A stretch of 6,995 nt of DNA from DATFMH01 sp035267045 (GCA_035267045.1 DATFMH010000058.1:1-6995); one strand, 5' to 3'; shown: positions 1 to 6,143, counted from the stretch's first letter. Numbers and translations are program-made. The notes: generated from the sequence alone by a model not told the origin.

Positions 1-59
1 TTCTCATTGATCTTTCCTTACATCGAAAAAGCAATAGAGGTATTGCTCTCTTAGACTGA
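1..59 (+). other. Unresolved left edge: possible 3' end of a plus-strand gene
   Basis: Two plus-strand frames are open from the edge. One ends at TAG 52-54 (last residues ...YIEKAIEVLLS), the other at TGA 57-59 (last residues ...KSNRGIALLD). A strong terminator follows at 76-112, as expected after a gene end. I recognise neither tail and cannot choose between them. A minus-strand alternative also exists: an ATG at 6-4 preceded by an AAGGA-like sequence could start a gene running off the left edge. Confidence 0.2.
26..47 (-). terminator. Weak terminator-like hairpin (minus direction)
   Basis: AGCAATA (30-36) pairs perfectly with TATTGCT (41-47) around a GAGG loop. Read on the minus strand, the stem is followed by a run of five T (complement of 26-30). 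The stem is short and AT-rich, and it may lie inside a coding tail, so this could be chance or a secondary stop for leftward transcription. Confidence 0.25.
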
Positions 60-75
60 TTTAGTTTGCTTTGAT

Positions 76-112
76 AAAAAAAGGGACGGTTACCTCGATT
101 GTCCCTTTTTTT
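76..112. terminator. Bidirectional intrinsic terminator
   Basis: A7-GGGAC (76-87) pairs perfectly with GTCCC-T7 (101-112), a 12-bp stem with a 13-nt loop. The A-run and T-run give a poly-U tail in both directions. It can end a plus-strand gene entering from the left edge and also leftward transcription from the hydrolase gene at 380-1267. Confidence 0.8.
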
Positions 113-253
113 ATATGCTGTCAATTTTCAAAAATCTATGGTCAGTCGTCCGTCGTTATGATATGTTATATTTTCACAGGTCGTATTCTCAATGTAATTA
201 TTACAACTCTGCGATTCTTATCCAAACCTCACGTTATTTAATATTTCAAGACT
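113..253. other. Gene-free stretch left of the solo repeat module
   Basis: AT-rich sequence after the terminator. A 63-codon open frame starts here, but its second half simply translates the hairpin repeat at 254-302. It has no recognisable product or upstream signal, so I treat the stretch as non-coding. Nothing else supportable was seen. Confidence 0.5.
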
Positions 254-302
254 GGACACAGAGTGTCCAACTGTTCGTAACAGGACAGAGTCCTGTTACG
301 AG
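254..302 (+). repeat. Solo 49-nt double-hairpin module (REP-like)
   Basis: Two adjacent perfect hairpins. In the first, GGACAC (254-259) pairs with GTGTCC (263-268). In the second, an 11-bp stem pairs 276-286 with 290-300. Both loops are AGA, closed by C-G. The unit aligns without gaps to the right arm of the element at 5986-6128 (about 39 of 49 identical by hand count). No inverted partner module lies beside it, so it is a single arm. The end motif GTTACGAGATA (295-305) recurs at 311-321. Confidence 0.75.
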
Positions 303-322
303 ATAAAAACGTTACGAGATAT

Positions 323-381
323 ATTGGTAATTGGTAATTGGTAATTGGTAATTGGTAATTGATCATTGATCATTGATCATT
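323..381. repeat. Heptanucleotide tandem array, 5 x ATTGGTA + 3 x ATTGATC
   Basis: Eight perfect 7-nt units: ATTGGTA at 323-357 and ATTGATC at 358-378, then ATT. Both variants share the first four and differ in the last three bases. The array overlaps the TAA stop (382-380) of the minus-strand hydrolase gene, so it starts at the stop codon and lies in that transcript's 3' end. Unit number is likely to vary between strains by slippage. Confidence 0.9.
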
Positions 382-1267
382 ATATCTCCTCCGGATGATA
401 TTTAGTCCAATATCTCATTAATCCCCCAACACTCATCCATGCCGGATCGGCATATTCATATTTTTCCACTTCTTGTTCATTCATTCCGGCATTCAGCAAT
501 TCGTCTTTCACATATTTTTCAAATTCAGGTGCGATTTCGTCCTTACTTTTTCCTTCTTTCATTCGTTTTCTCATCCATTCAGCCGTTTTCCGTAAACGTC
601 TCTCAAGCTCATCCAAATGATCAGCCACATCATCATATTTACCAAAATGAGTCAGGTATAATGAATCCGGTTTAATATCCCGCAATTTATTTATCGAGTT
701 CCGCCAAATTTCAATATTGATATCCGGGGGCGGACATGGCGGCTCAACGACTCCACCAATCCTGACCCCTCCCACATCACCCGTGAAAACGACACCATCA
801 ACTTCATATGCCAGGTGATGTTGTGCATGTCCCGGGGTATAAAGGGCTCTGATTTTTTTATCTCCAATCACTATTTCATCGTTGTCATCATAAATTTTAA
901 CCTGATTGTCAGGAATTGGTTCCATTTTACCCCATAGATAATCCATCTGATCCCCATAAATCCGTCCGGCTGACTGTAACAACTTATCAGGATTCACCAT
1001 ATGCGGGCCCCCTTTCGAATGCACGTGTATTGTTGCTCCCATTTTTCCAAAATGCCATGCTGCTCCGGCATGATCCAGGTGAATATGGGTAAGCAGCACA
1101 TTCCTGATATCACCGGGTTCGTATCCCAGGGAATGCAATCCTTTCTCAAGATTTTTGTAAGTCGAATCCGGGCCTGTTTCCACTAAAAATGGGCCGTCGC
1201 TGGTTTCCACTAAAAAAGAGGCGATAGTTTGATCAGTGAAGAAATTGAGGTCAATAATTTTAATCAT
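380..1267 (-). CDS. Metallo-beta-lactamase (MBL) fold metallo-hydrolase
   Basis: A 295-residue, probably cytoplasmic di-metal hydrolase. The whole MBL ligand set is visible: H61, H63, D65 and H66 in the HxHxDH motif (THIHLDHAG), H147 in TPGHAQHH, D164 in FTGD and H207 in THFG. The core takes up about residues 1-210. The remaining 85 residues are charged and probably helical, ending in an aromatic tail (AWMSVGGLMRYWTKY) that could serve dimerisation or shape the substrate pocket. No signal peptide or membrane segment is seen. In this family the motifs fit hydrolysis of thioesters, lactones or other esters, and sequence alone does not fix the substrate. The ATG at 1267 starts directly before a typical first MBL strand (MIKIIDLNFF); no Shine-Dalgarno is present. 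The gene stands alone, and its stop merges into the heptamer array. Confidence 0.9.
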   Translation of the reverse strand: MIKIIDLNFFTDQTIASFLVETSDGPFLVETGPDSTYKNLEKGLHSLGYEPGDIRNVLLTHIHLDHAGAAWHFGKMGATIHVHSKGGPHMVNPDKLLQSAGRIYGDQMDYLWGKMEPIPDNQVKIYDDNDEIVIGDKKIRALYTPGHAQHHLAYEVDGVVFTGDVGGVRIGGVVEPPCPPPDINIEIWRNSINKLRDIKPDSLYLTHFGKYDDVADHLDELERRLRKTAEWMRKRMKEGKSKDEIAPEFEKYVKDELLNAGMNEQEVEKYEYADPAWMSVGGLMRYWTKYHPEEI

Positions 1268-1523
1268 CGTTTCGATAAGTTTAACAGTTATTAAAATTGC
1301 TCGGGAATCATAATGCTATCTCTATTATAATGGGAAGGCATGAGAATAGGTAAGAGTTCCTTTAGGAATGTTAATACCTTAATGTGATAGATTTTGATTG
1401 GTTGTTGCTTGTTGGTGTTTGTTTCCAATTAGCACTTGCAACTAAACGCCGTTCTCTTCGTGCCTGCTTTGCGTCCCGGTGGTTCACTTTCAAATTTCAT
1501 CATTCTTGAAATCCGGGTTTCAT
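1268..1523. other. Gene-free gap between the hydrolase and nuoK
   Basis: About 255 nt without a credible open frame. It holds the upstream region of the hydrolase gene, including an imperfect inverted repeat at 1349-1378 (GGTA...TTCC, TTTA, GGAA...TACC). At 1455-1490 a GC-richer stretch reads TTCGTGCC...TTTGCGTCC...GTGGTTC, which resembles interspersed intergenic repeats I recall from Bacteroidota genomes; that resemblance is from memory only. Confidence 0.4.
1324..1329 (-). promoter_or_regulatory. Possible -10 box for the hydrolase gene
   Basis: A perfect TATAAT reads on the minus strand at 1329-1324, about 57 nt before the ATG at 1267. No convincing -35 box lies 16-19 nt further upstream. 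In an AT-rich gap this may be chance. Confidence 0.25.
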
Positions 1524-1559
1524 AAAAAAAGCCACTCATATAGTAACAAGAGCGGCTTT
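1524..1559 (-). terminator. Intrinsic terminator of nuoJK
   Basis: AAAGCC (1528-1533) pairs with GGCTTT (1554-1559), and after one mismatch CTC pairs with GAG. Read on the minus strand the hairpin is followed by a T-run (complement of the A-run 1524-1530). It lies about 25 nt beyond the nuoK stop, so the transcript ends after nuoK. Confidence 0.75.
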
Positions 1560-1584
1560 ATAAGGTGTGTGGATAAAACAAATT

Positions 1585-1884
1585 CTACCAGCGCAATAAG
1601 TTGATTTTACTGACATCAACGGTCAGGTTATTCCGGAATATAGCAATTATAATCGCTAATCCGACGGCTGCTTCCGAAGCGGCGACACACAATGAGAAAA
1701 AGACTAAAATGGTCCCGTTGATGTCCCCAAAATGACTACTGAAAGCGACCAGCGTGAGATTGACTGCATTTAGCATTAATTCCACACTCATGAAAATGAC
1801 AATAGCATTTCGCCGTATCAATACACCTAATACTCCAATGCTGAATAAAACTGCGCTAAGCGCTAAATACCAAGATAATTGCAT
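1585..1884 (-). CDS. nuoK: NADH-quinone oxidoreductase subunit K
   Basis: A 99-residue membrane subunit of respiratory complex I (MrpC/NuoK family), full length for the family. It forms three transmembrane helices at about residues 4-23, 28-50 and 58-83. The two buried glutamates that NuoK needs for the proton path are present: E35 in SVELMLNAVN and E71 in AASEAAVGLAI. The RRN loop after helix 1 (24-26) also matches family members such as E. coli NuoK. The ATG at 1884-1882 shares one base with the nuoJ stop (TAATG), which fixes the start and suggests translational coupling. A terminator follows about 25 nt downstream, so nuoL, M and N are not in this transcript. Confidence 0.95.
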   Translation of the reverse strand: MQLSWYLALSAVLFSIGVLGVLIRRNAIVIFMSVELMLNAVNLTLVAFSSHFGDINGTILVFFSLCVAASEAAVGLAIIIAIFRNNLTVDVSKINLLRW

Positions 1885-2396
1885 TATTTTTTCGTTTGAA
1901 TTTTACGTTGTGCAATAAGCAATGCCCCTACAACAGCTGCCGTTAACAAAATAGCCGTCACCTCGAAGGGCAACAAATAATGTGAGAATAATACATCACC
2001 AACAGCTTCAACGGTACCGGTTTGAACCATTTTCGGTGATACGGTAGGTAAAACATTCGCCCAGGTTCCAACGGAATAAAGCAGCTGAGCTAAGATGACT
2101 ATACCTACAATAAAAGCGACTCCGTATCGTACCCGGAATTTATTTAAAATATTTTCTTCATTATCCAGGTTCAGGAGCATGATAACAAAAAGGAATAATA
2201 CCATGATGGCTCCTGCATACACTAAAATCTGGATTACGGCAAGAAACTGAGCTTGCAACAATAAATAAATACCTGATAACGAAATCAGGTTTACTACCAG
2301 AAATAGCGCACTGTTGACTGTATTTTTATTCAGAATCATGGCAATCGCTGATGCAATAGCCAATGTTGCAAATAATACAAAGAAATACGTGACCAT
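1884..2396 (-). CDS. nuoJ: NADH-quinone oxidoreductase subunit J
   Basis: A 170-residue integral membrane subunit of complex I (NuoJ/ND6 family); E. coli NuoJ is slightly longer. Five transmembrane helices are visible at about residues 3-21, 28-48, 52-75, 91-110 and 141-163. The family signature in helix 3 (AVIQILVYAGAIMVLFLFV, with Y60, A61 and G62) is intact; this helix carries the pi-bulge thought to couple quinone chemistry to proton movement. The last helix starts with LLPFEVTAILL, including conserved E144. A basic tail (QRKIQTKK) fits the cytoplasmic side. The gene precedes nuoK with a TAATG overlap. No nuo gene lies upstream: about 800 nt are gene-free before the divergent moxR, so nuoJ begins the transcript. 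No Shine-Dalgarno is seen. Confidence 0.95.
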   Translation of the reverse strand: MVTYFFVLFATLAIASAIAMILNKNTVNSALFLVVNLISLSGIYLLLQAQFLAVIQILVYAGAIMVLFLFVIMLLNLDNEENILNKFRVRYGVAFIVGIVILAQLLYSVGTWANVLPTVSPKMVQTGTVEAVGDVLFSHYLLPFEVTAILLTAAVVGALLIAQRKIQTKK

Positions 2397-2422
2397 AACT
2401 TACGTTTTATAAAATTTTGTTG

Positions 2423-2453
2423 ATAAGGTACCTAAATTTGTACCTGTCGTCAA
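2423..2453 (-). promoter_or_regulatory. Candidate nuoJK promoter
   Basis: On the minus strand TTGACG (2453-2448), a 17-nt spacer and TACCTT (2430-2425) lie 28 nt before the nuoJ ATG. TACCTTAT also partly matches the Bacteroidota TAnnTTTG box (two mismatches). The position at the head of an isolated operon makes it plausible, but the match is moderate. Confidence 0.4.
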
Positions 2454-2636
2454 CCTGCTTTACATACTTTTTAATAACAAAAATAGCTTTCATCTGATGA
2501 ATAATTACTACTCTTGCAGGCTGAAATATAATACTCATTTTAACATTCTTAAACAGCTAAATATTTTTTTTAGTATAAGAGTGTTTGAGTGATGGAGTAT
2601 TAATGTGTTAGCGTTTTTAAGCTGGCAGCTTCGTAC

Positions 2637-2671
2637 AATTAGTAATGATCAATGAATAATTAACAATGTAG
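2637..2671 (+). repeat. Decayed heptamer array I
   Basis: Five consecutive 7-mers stay in phase: AATTAGT, AATGATC, AATGAAT, AATTAAC, AATGTAG. Each begins AAT and four of five follow AATKANN, the pattern shown by the clean array at 323-381 when read on the minus strand (AATGATC, AATTACC). It is probably an old array that has accumulated substitutions without losing its frame. Confidence 0.65.
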
Positions 2672-2740
2672 ATGAATCCTAAGGGTTCGGCCACACGTCT
2701 CCCCCGGGAGAAATATTAGGAGGAATTCGTGATAACAGGC

Positions 2741-2775
2741 AATTAATAATGAGTAATGAACAATTAGTGATCATG
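2741..2775 (+). repeat. Decayed heptamer array II
   Basis: The in-phase 7-mers AATTAAT, AATGAGT, AATGAAC and AATTAGT are followed by GATCATG. The AATKANN pattern is the same as in the array at 2637-2671, from which it is separated by about 70 nt of GC-richer sequence. The two may be one array interrupted by that insert. Confidence 0.6.
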
Positions 2776-3058
2776 AATTTCGCAATGGCTATACCCGGCA
2801 CATTTTACTGAACATTCCCCTCTTATTTATTATTGGCATAAAAGACATAATAACCCTTAAACATAATGATCAATACTATTTTTTTAATGATTATTGCATT
2901 TCCACTTCTTTATAATATCCATTACTTATTGGCGTTATAACCATCGTTTACAGATTTAGATCATATCTGAAAGTACTTCTCCCATTTCTTTATAGTTTTA
3001 AATAATGATCAAAGGAGAATTTTATTTCTTAACAATTATGTACGATTAAAGATTTTAA

Positions 3059-3066
3059 TATCTTTG
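3059..3066 (+). promoter_or_regulatory. Candidate Bacteroidota-type -7 box for moxR
   Basis: TATCTTTG is an exact match to TAnnTTTG, the -7 element of the Bacteroidota primary sigma factor. No clear TTTG lies about 19 nt upstream. It would give a leader of roughly 150 nt before moxR. Confidence 0.45.
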
Positions 3067-3221
3067 TGCTGTAATTATCCGATTTTTAAAATAATATTTT
3101 ACCGAATATTCTTACTGTTTCTACCTTAGCACTTAAGGTTTTTTGAAACTTTAGCGTTATAATTACAGTAATTCCAGTTTTAAATGAACCAAATTAATCA
3201 CAGAAAAAATGTTACCTGATT

Positions 3222-4223
3222 ATGCAGAATTATAGTGTGGATATGCAAGCTCTCGGTGAGCGTATTGAGGAGTCAAGCTCGTTTATCGATGATATTTTTA
3301 ATGAACTGGGGAAAGTTATAGTCGGTCAAAAATACATGATCGACCGCTTGTTAATAGGATTGCTTGCTGATGGACATGTGTTACTCGAAGGTGTTCCCGG
3401 TTTGGCAAAGACGCTGACCGTCAGTTCGCTGGCCCAGGTTATCAGCACCAAATTTCAACGTATTCAGTTCACACCCGATCTTCTCCCGGCCGATTTACTT
3501 GGAACGCTGATCTATAATCAAAAAGAAGGCGAGTTCACGGTAAAAAAAGGCCCCATATTTTCTAATATCATTCTGGCAGATGAGATTAACCGATCACCTG
3601 CAAAAGTACAGAGCGCTTTACTTGAATCCATGCAGGAACGCCAGGTAACTATCGGGGATACAACGTTTCCTCTTGATGAGCCTTTTCTTGTTCTCGCGAC
3701 ACAAAATCCTGTTGAACAGGAAGGCACCTATCCTCTTCCTGAGGCCCAGGTCGATCGTTTCATGCTCAAAATCAAGATTGAATATCCAAATGAAAACGAA
3801 GAACTGGAGATTATGAGACGGATGGCAAAAACAGGGACAAAGGAAAAACTTAAGCCTGTCATTAATCCAAAAAAAATATTAGATGCCCGCAAAGTTATTA
3901 ATGATATATACATGGATGAAAAAGTAGAACGATATATTATTGATATCATATTTGCTACAAGGAAACCTGCCACCTACAATTTAGATGATCTTGAAGATTT
4001 GATAGGATTTGGTGCTTCACCAAGAGCAAGTATTAATTTGAATCTTGCTGCACGAGCTCAGGCATTTATGGAACACAGGGCTTACGTAACTCCTGAAGAT
4101 ATTCGAACAGTTGCTATGGATATTCTCAGACACAGAATTATACTAACCTACGAAGCGGAAGCAGAAGATATCACATCAGAAGATATTATTGAAAAAATCA
4201 TGACTACAATACAAGTGCCATAA
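3222..4223 (+). CDS. MoxR-family AAA+ ATPase
   Basis: A 333-residue cytoplasmic AAA+ ATPase (AAA_3 / MoxR class), full length. Key sites: Walker A GVPGLAKT at 57-64 (K63, T64), Walker B ILADE ending at D120-E121, sensor 1 N162 in LATQNP, a DRF arginine at R179, and sensor 2 R268 in GASPRAS. A lid helical domain covers about 215-333. MoxR ATPases act as chaperones that help insert metals or cofactors, or assemble complexes, usually with a VWA-domain protein and DUF58 protein encoded next door. Neither is present: a lone small gene follows about 100 nt downstream and then a terminator, so the client cannot be read from context. The start at 3222 gives the usual MoxR N-terminal length; two short out-of-frame starts (3184, 3209) precede it. 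No Shine-Dalgarno is seen. Confidence 0.93.
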   Translation: MQNYSVDMQALGERIEESSSFIDDIFNELGKVIVGQKYMIDRLLIGLLADGHVLLEGVPGLAKTLTVSSLAQVISTKFQRIQFTPDLLPADLLGTLIYNQKEGEFTVKKGPIFSNIILADEINRSPAKVQSALLESMQERQVTIGDTTFPLDEPFLVLATQNPVEQEGTYPLPEAQVDRFMLKIKIEYPNENEELEIMRRMAKTGTKEKLKPVINPKKILDARKVINDIYMDEKVERYIIDIIFATRKPATYNLDDLEDLIGFGASPRASINLNLAARAQAFMEHRAYVTPEDIRTVAMDILRHRIILTYEAEAEDITSEDIIEKIMTTIQVP

Positions 4224-4268
4224 TTATTATAATATTTTAAAACAAAAATTTATTATATTATGTATGAA

Positions 4269-4298
4269 TTTGCTTATTTTATTAATGAACTATGATTA
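4269..4298 (+). promoter_or_regulatory. Weak candidate promoter for the small basic protein
   Basis: TTTG (4269-4272), then 18 nt, then TATGATTA (4291-4298), about 28 nt before the ATG at 4326. The -10 box is one base off TATAAT, and the match to TAnnTTTG is poor. The gene may instead be read through from moxR, since no clear terminator separates them. Confidence 0.25.
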
Positions 4299-4325
4299 AG
4301 TTGGATATAAAGAGGTTATAAAATT

Positions 4326-4580
4326 ATGAAAATTAAATTTGTTCCAAGAAATGATATCAAAATTTCCAAAAAAAGTTCTTCTAAATTTCGTCCACTACTT
4401 GAGGCTTTGGAAAAACTTGAACCCAGTGGAGAAGCTATAGAAGTTACTTATTCGAATGAAAAGGAATTGAATTCTATGAGAAATGTTGTATATACCTACA
4501 ACAGGGAGACGGGTACTAAAATCAAGAGTGGTAAAGATGCCGTTAATAGTAAAGTTTTCTTTTTTAAAGATTCAAAATAA
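4326..4580 (+). CDS. Small basic protein of unknown function
   Basis: 84 residues, not recognised with confidence. It is lysine-rich, has no signal peptide, membrane segment or cysteine, and is likely cytoplasmic. Layout: a basic N-terminus (1-22, MKIKFVPRNDIKISKKSSSK), a probable helix (RPLLEALEKLEPSGEA), a strand-like AIEVTYS, a second helix (KELNSMRNVVYTYNRETG) and a basic C-terminal part with the aromatic strand KVFFFKD. The pattern 'helix-G-strand-helix with YxYxRETGxK' recalls small proteins common in phages and plasmids, but that is memory, not a search result. The start is backed by an AGAGG sequence at 4311-4315, 10 nt upstream, a weak Shine-Dalgarno. A strong terminator 60 nt after the stop supports a real transcript. 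Confidence 0.75.
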   Translation: MKIKFVPRNDIKISKKSSSKFRPLLEALEKLEPSGEAIEVTYSNEKELNSMRNVVYTYNRETGTKIKSGKDAVNSKVFFFKDSK

Positions 4581-4640
4581 TATTCTTGTAAATATAGTTA
4601 CCTAAATCTTATTTATTTAACACAAGATTTTGTATAAAAT

Positions 4641-4668
4641 AAAAAAGGCGTTTTTAAACGCCTTTTTT
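4641..4668. terminator. Bidirectional terminator shared by the small gene and nadA
   Basis: A6-GGCG-TTT (4641-4653) pairs perfectly with AAA-CGCC-T6 (4656-4668). It is a textbook back-to-back terminator: about 60 nt after the plus-strand small gene and about 30 nt after the minus-strand nadA stop. Confidence 0.92.
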
Positions 4669-4698
4669 ATTTGCTTTATAATATTGTCTAAACAGACA

Positions 4699-5742
4699 TT
4701 AACTCATTTCTAACATCTTATCTAACGATTTCTTAGCCTTGATTCTGACACTTTCGGCAATTTCAATCTGATATTTATCATCCCGAAGGCTTGTTAATGT
4801 ATCTTCAAGTGTAATTTGATTCATATGGGGACAACGAACACTGCATAAACCCACAAAATCTTTACCGGGATTCTCAGCCGCTATATTGTCACTCATGCTG
4901 CACTCGGTGAGAAGCAGAAATTGATCTTTCTCAGAATCACGGACATAATCGATCATCTTTGTTGTCGAACCACTGTAATCAGAAGCTTCAACAACTTCCG
5001 GAGAGCATTCGGGATGAGCCAACACAGCCACTCCCGGGAATTGGGCTCTGACCATTTCCACATCGCTAACAGAGAATTGTTCATGGACTTCACAACGGCC
5101 ATTCCAGACGATCATAGTGTCTTCGCCGGATGTAACGACTCCATCAGAATAGATAACCTTCTTACCTGTTTCCCTGGCAACATTTTTAGCCAGAAATTCA
5201 TCCGGTATACAAATAACGGTATCCGTATCCAGTTCCTTAACTATTTTTGTCGCATTACTGGACGTACAACAAACATCTGTTTCGGCTTTAACATCAGCAT
5301 AGGTATTGATATATGTTACTACCGGTATGCCGGGATATTTTGCTTTTAATTTACGCACGTCATCCGCTGTTATACTTGCTGCCAGAGAGCATCCCGCGTA
5401 CTCGGCGGGTAAAAGGACTATCCTGCCGGGGTTGAGTATTTTTGCTGTCTCAGCCATGAATTTCACGCCACAAAAGATGATGCGATCGGCTTCCGTGTCA
5501 GCTGCAATCCTGCTTAACCCCAATGAATCACCGACATAATCGGGTATACTGTGATACAGTGCCGGTTCCATATAGTTATGGCCGAGGATGATAGCATTTT
5601 TTTCCTCTTTCAACCTGTTGATCTCACAAGCAAGTTCCGCCTTAATACGTAATTCTGCTTCCGGAACAATGTTTCCTACTCTTGATACCAAATGTTCATA
5701 CATCCCTTTTATGTCTTTGGGATACGCTATTTTATCCATCAT
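4699..5742 (-). CDS. nadA: Quinolinate synthase
   Basis: A 347-residue cytoplasmic [4Fe-4S] enzyme that condenses iminoaspartate with dihydroxyacetone phosphate to give quinolinate in de novo NAD synthesis. It covers the full family length, with three pseudo-repeated domains. The three expected cluster cysteines are visible: C118 in EYAGCSLA, C217 in NGRCEVH and C304 in the CPHMNQITLED motif, with C300 as a nearby extra. Substrate-site motifs are intact: GHNYM (H55, N56, Y57), TYINTYADVKA (from 143), TSSNA, HPEC (243-246) and SGST (257-260). The start is ATG 5742, or the adjacent ATG at 5739. The partners nadB and nadC are not in the window. A 14-bp inverted repeat overlapping a likely promoter lies about 36 nt upstream, suggesting repressor control. 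The gene ends at a shared terminator. Confidence 0.97.
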   Translation of the reverse strand: MMDKIAYPKDIKGMYEHLVSRVGNIVPEAELRIKAELACEINRLKEEKNAIILGHNYMEPALYHSIPDYVGDSLGLSRIAADTEADRIIFCGVKFMAETAKILNPGRIVLLPAEYAGCSLAASITADDVRKLKAKYPGIPVVTYINTYADVKAETDVCCTSSNATKIVKELDTDTVICIPDEFLAKNVARETGKKVIYSDGVVTSGEDTMIVWNGRCEVHEQFSVSDVEMVRAQFPGVAVLAHPECSPEVVEASDYSGSTTKMIDYVRDSEKDQFLLLTECSMSDNIAAENPGKDFVGLCSVRCPHMNQITLEDTLTSLRDDKYQIEIAESVRIKAKKSLDKMLEMS

Positions 5743-5777
5743 TCTGAATGTCTTCTTACTAAAAGTAACTAAATAAC

Positions 5778-5809
5778 AAGGTATTTATCTATATTTAGAT
5801 AAATACCTT
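5778..5809. promoter_or_regulatory. Perfect 14-bp inverted repeat: candidate operator of nadA
   Basis: AAGGTATTTATCTA (5778-5791) and TAGATAAATACCTT (5796-5809) form perfect arms around TATT. No T-tract of terminator length follows on either strand, and no gene ends nearby, so a protein-binding site is more likely than a terminator. It overlaps the spacer and -10 of the candidate nadA promoter, a position suited to repression. The regulator is not identifiable here. Confidence 0.65.
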
Positions 5810-5817
5810 TTGATCAA
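5788..5817 (-). promoter_or_regulatory. Candidate nadA promoter inside the inverted repeat
   Basis: On the minus strand TTGATC (5817-5812), an 18-nt spacer and TATAGA (5793-5788) lie about 45 nt before the ATG. Both boxes are approximate sigma-70-like matches. The inverted repeat at 5778-5809 covers most of the spacer and the -10. Confidence 0.4.
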
Positions 5818-5976
5818 ATGCAAGATAATGATTATTAAACTGAGTTCGAGATAAAAAATTGTTATAGAATATAGAATCACTGTTGTCCGGGGAAAACGTA
5901 ATTAAATTGTTCAATGATTTAAAAACATGTTAATCCACTCAAGCGTTATGTTAATTTTCAACAATGATCCCGAAAG

Positions 5977-6132
5977 CTTTAGTATCTCGTTAGGTATCTC
6001 TGGGGCGTAATGAACCCCGGGATGCCTTGTGTCCTGTCATGCTTAATGAGTAACGGTTGACGGGTGCTATCCTGTGAGTGGACACAGAGTGTCCGCCGGT
6101 TCATTACGAGACAGAGTCTCGTAACGAGGTAA
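5977..6132 (+). repeat. Palindromic double-module element, copy 1 (REPIN-like)
   Basis: Two 49-nt modules face each other: 5986-6034 (inverted) and 6080-6128 (direct), about 35 of 49 identical after inversion and with no gaps. The right module has hairpins GGACAC/GTGTCC (6080-6094) and TTACGAGAC/GTCTCGTAA (6104-6124), both with AGA loops. The left module has a wobble-containing hairpin at 6019-6035. The outer ends are CTCGTTA and TAACGAG. This geometry matches REPINs (two REP sequences in inverted orientation). It is a direct repeat of the unit at 6144-6297, offset 167 nt. Confidence 0.8.
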
Positions 6133-6143
6133 CTGCTTACCAA

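Larger units (their letters stand above)
2454..3058. other. Long gene-free gap between divergent nuoJ and moxR
   Basis: About 600 AT-rich nt with no convincing gene. It holds two decayed heptamer arrays (2637-2671 and 2741-2775), listed separately. There is an AT-rich hairpin pairing 2543-2551 with 2576-2584, a small palindrome AAGCTG-G-CAGCTT at 2619-2631, and a GC-rich palindrome TCTCCC-CC-GGGAGA near 2698-2711 between the two arrays. A 24-codon hydrophobic frame at 2866-2940 is not supported as a gene. I see no trace of other nuo genes here. Confidence 0.6.

Noticed and set aside
115..306. 63-codon open frame on the plus strand
   Set aside because: It starts inside the terminator's T-run region and ends within the solo hairpin module; the composition is not protein-like and no homology is apparent.
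323..381. Iteron-type replication origin
   Set aside because: The 7-mers have no DnaA boxes or rep/dnaA gene nearby, and similar arrays recur at other intergenic sites in the window.
2866..2940. 24-codon hydrophobic frame in the nuoJ-moxR gap
   Set aside because: A single AT-rich stretch without a ribosome binding site, promoter or terminator; hydrophobic translations are expected from such composition.
4921..5349. 142-codon plus-strand open frame inside nadA, and neighbouring ones at 5306-5539 and 5588-5776
   Set aside because: They are antisense shadows of nadA, whose motifs and catalytic cysteines are unambiguous.
5778..5809. Reading the nadA-upstream inverted repeat as a terminator
   Set aside because: The stem is AT-rich with only a short T-run on the plus side, and no gene ends upstream on either strand; a regulatory site fits better.
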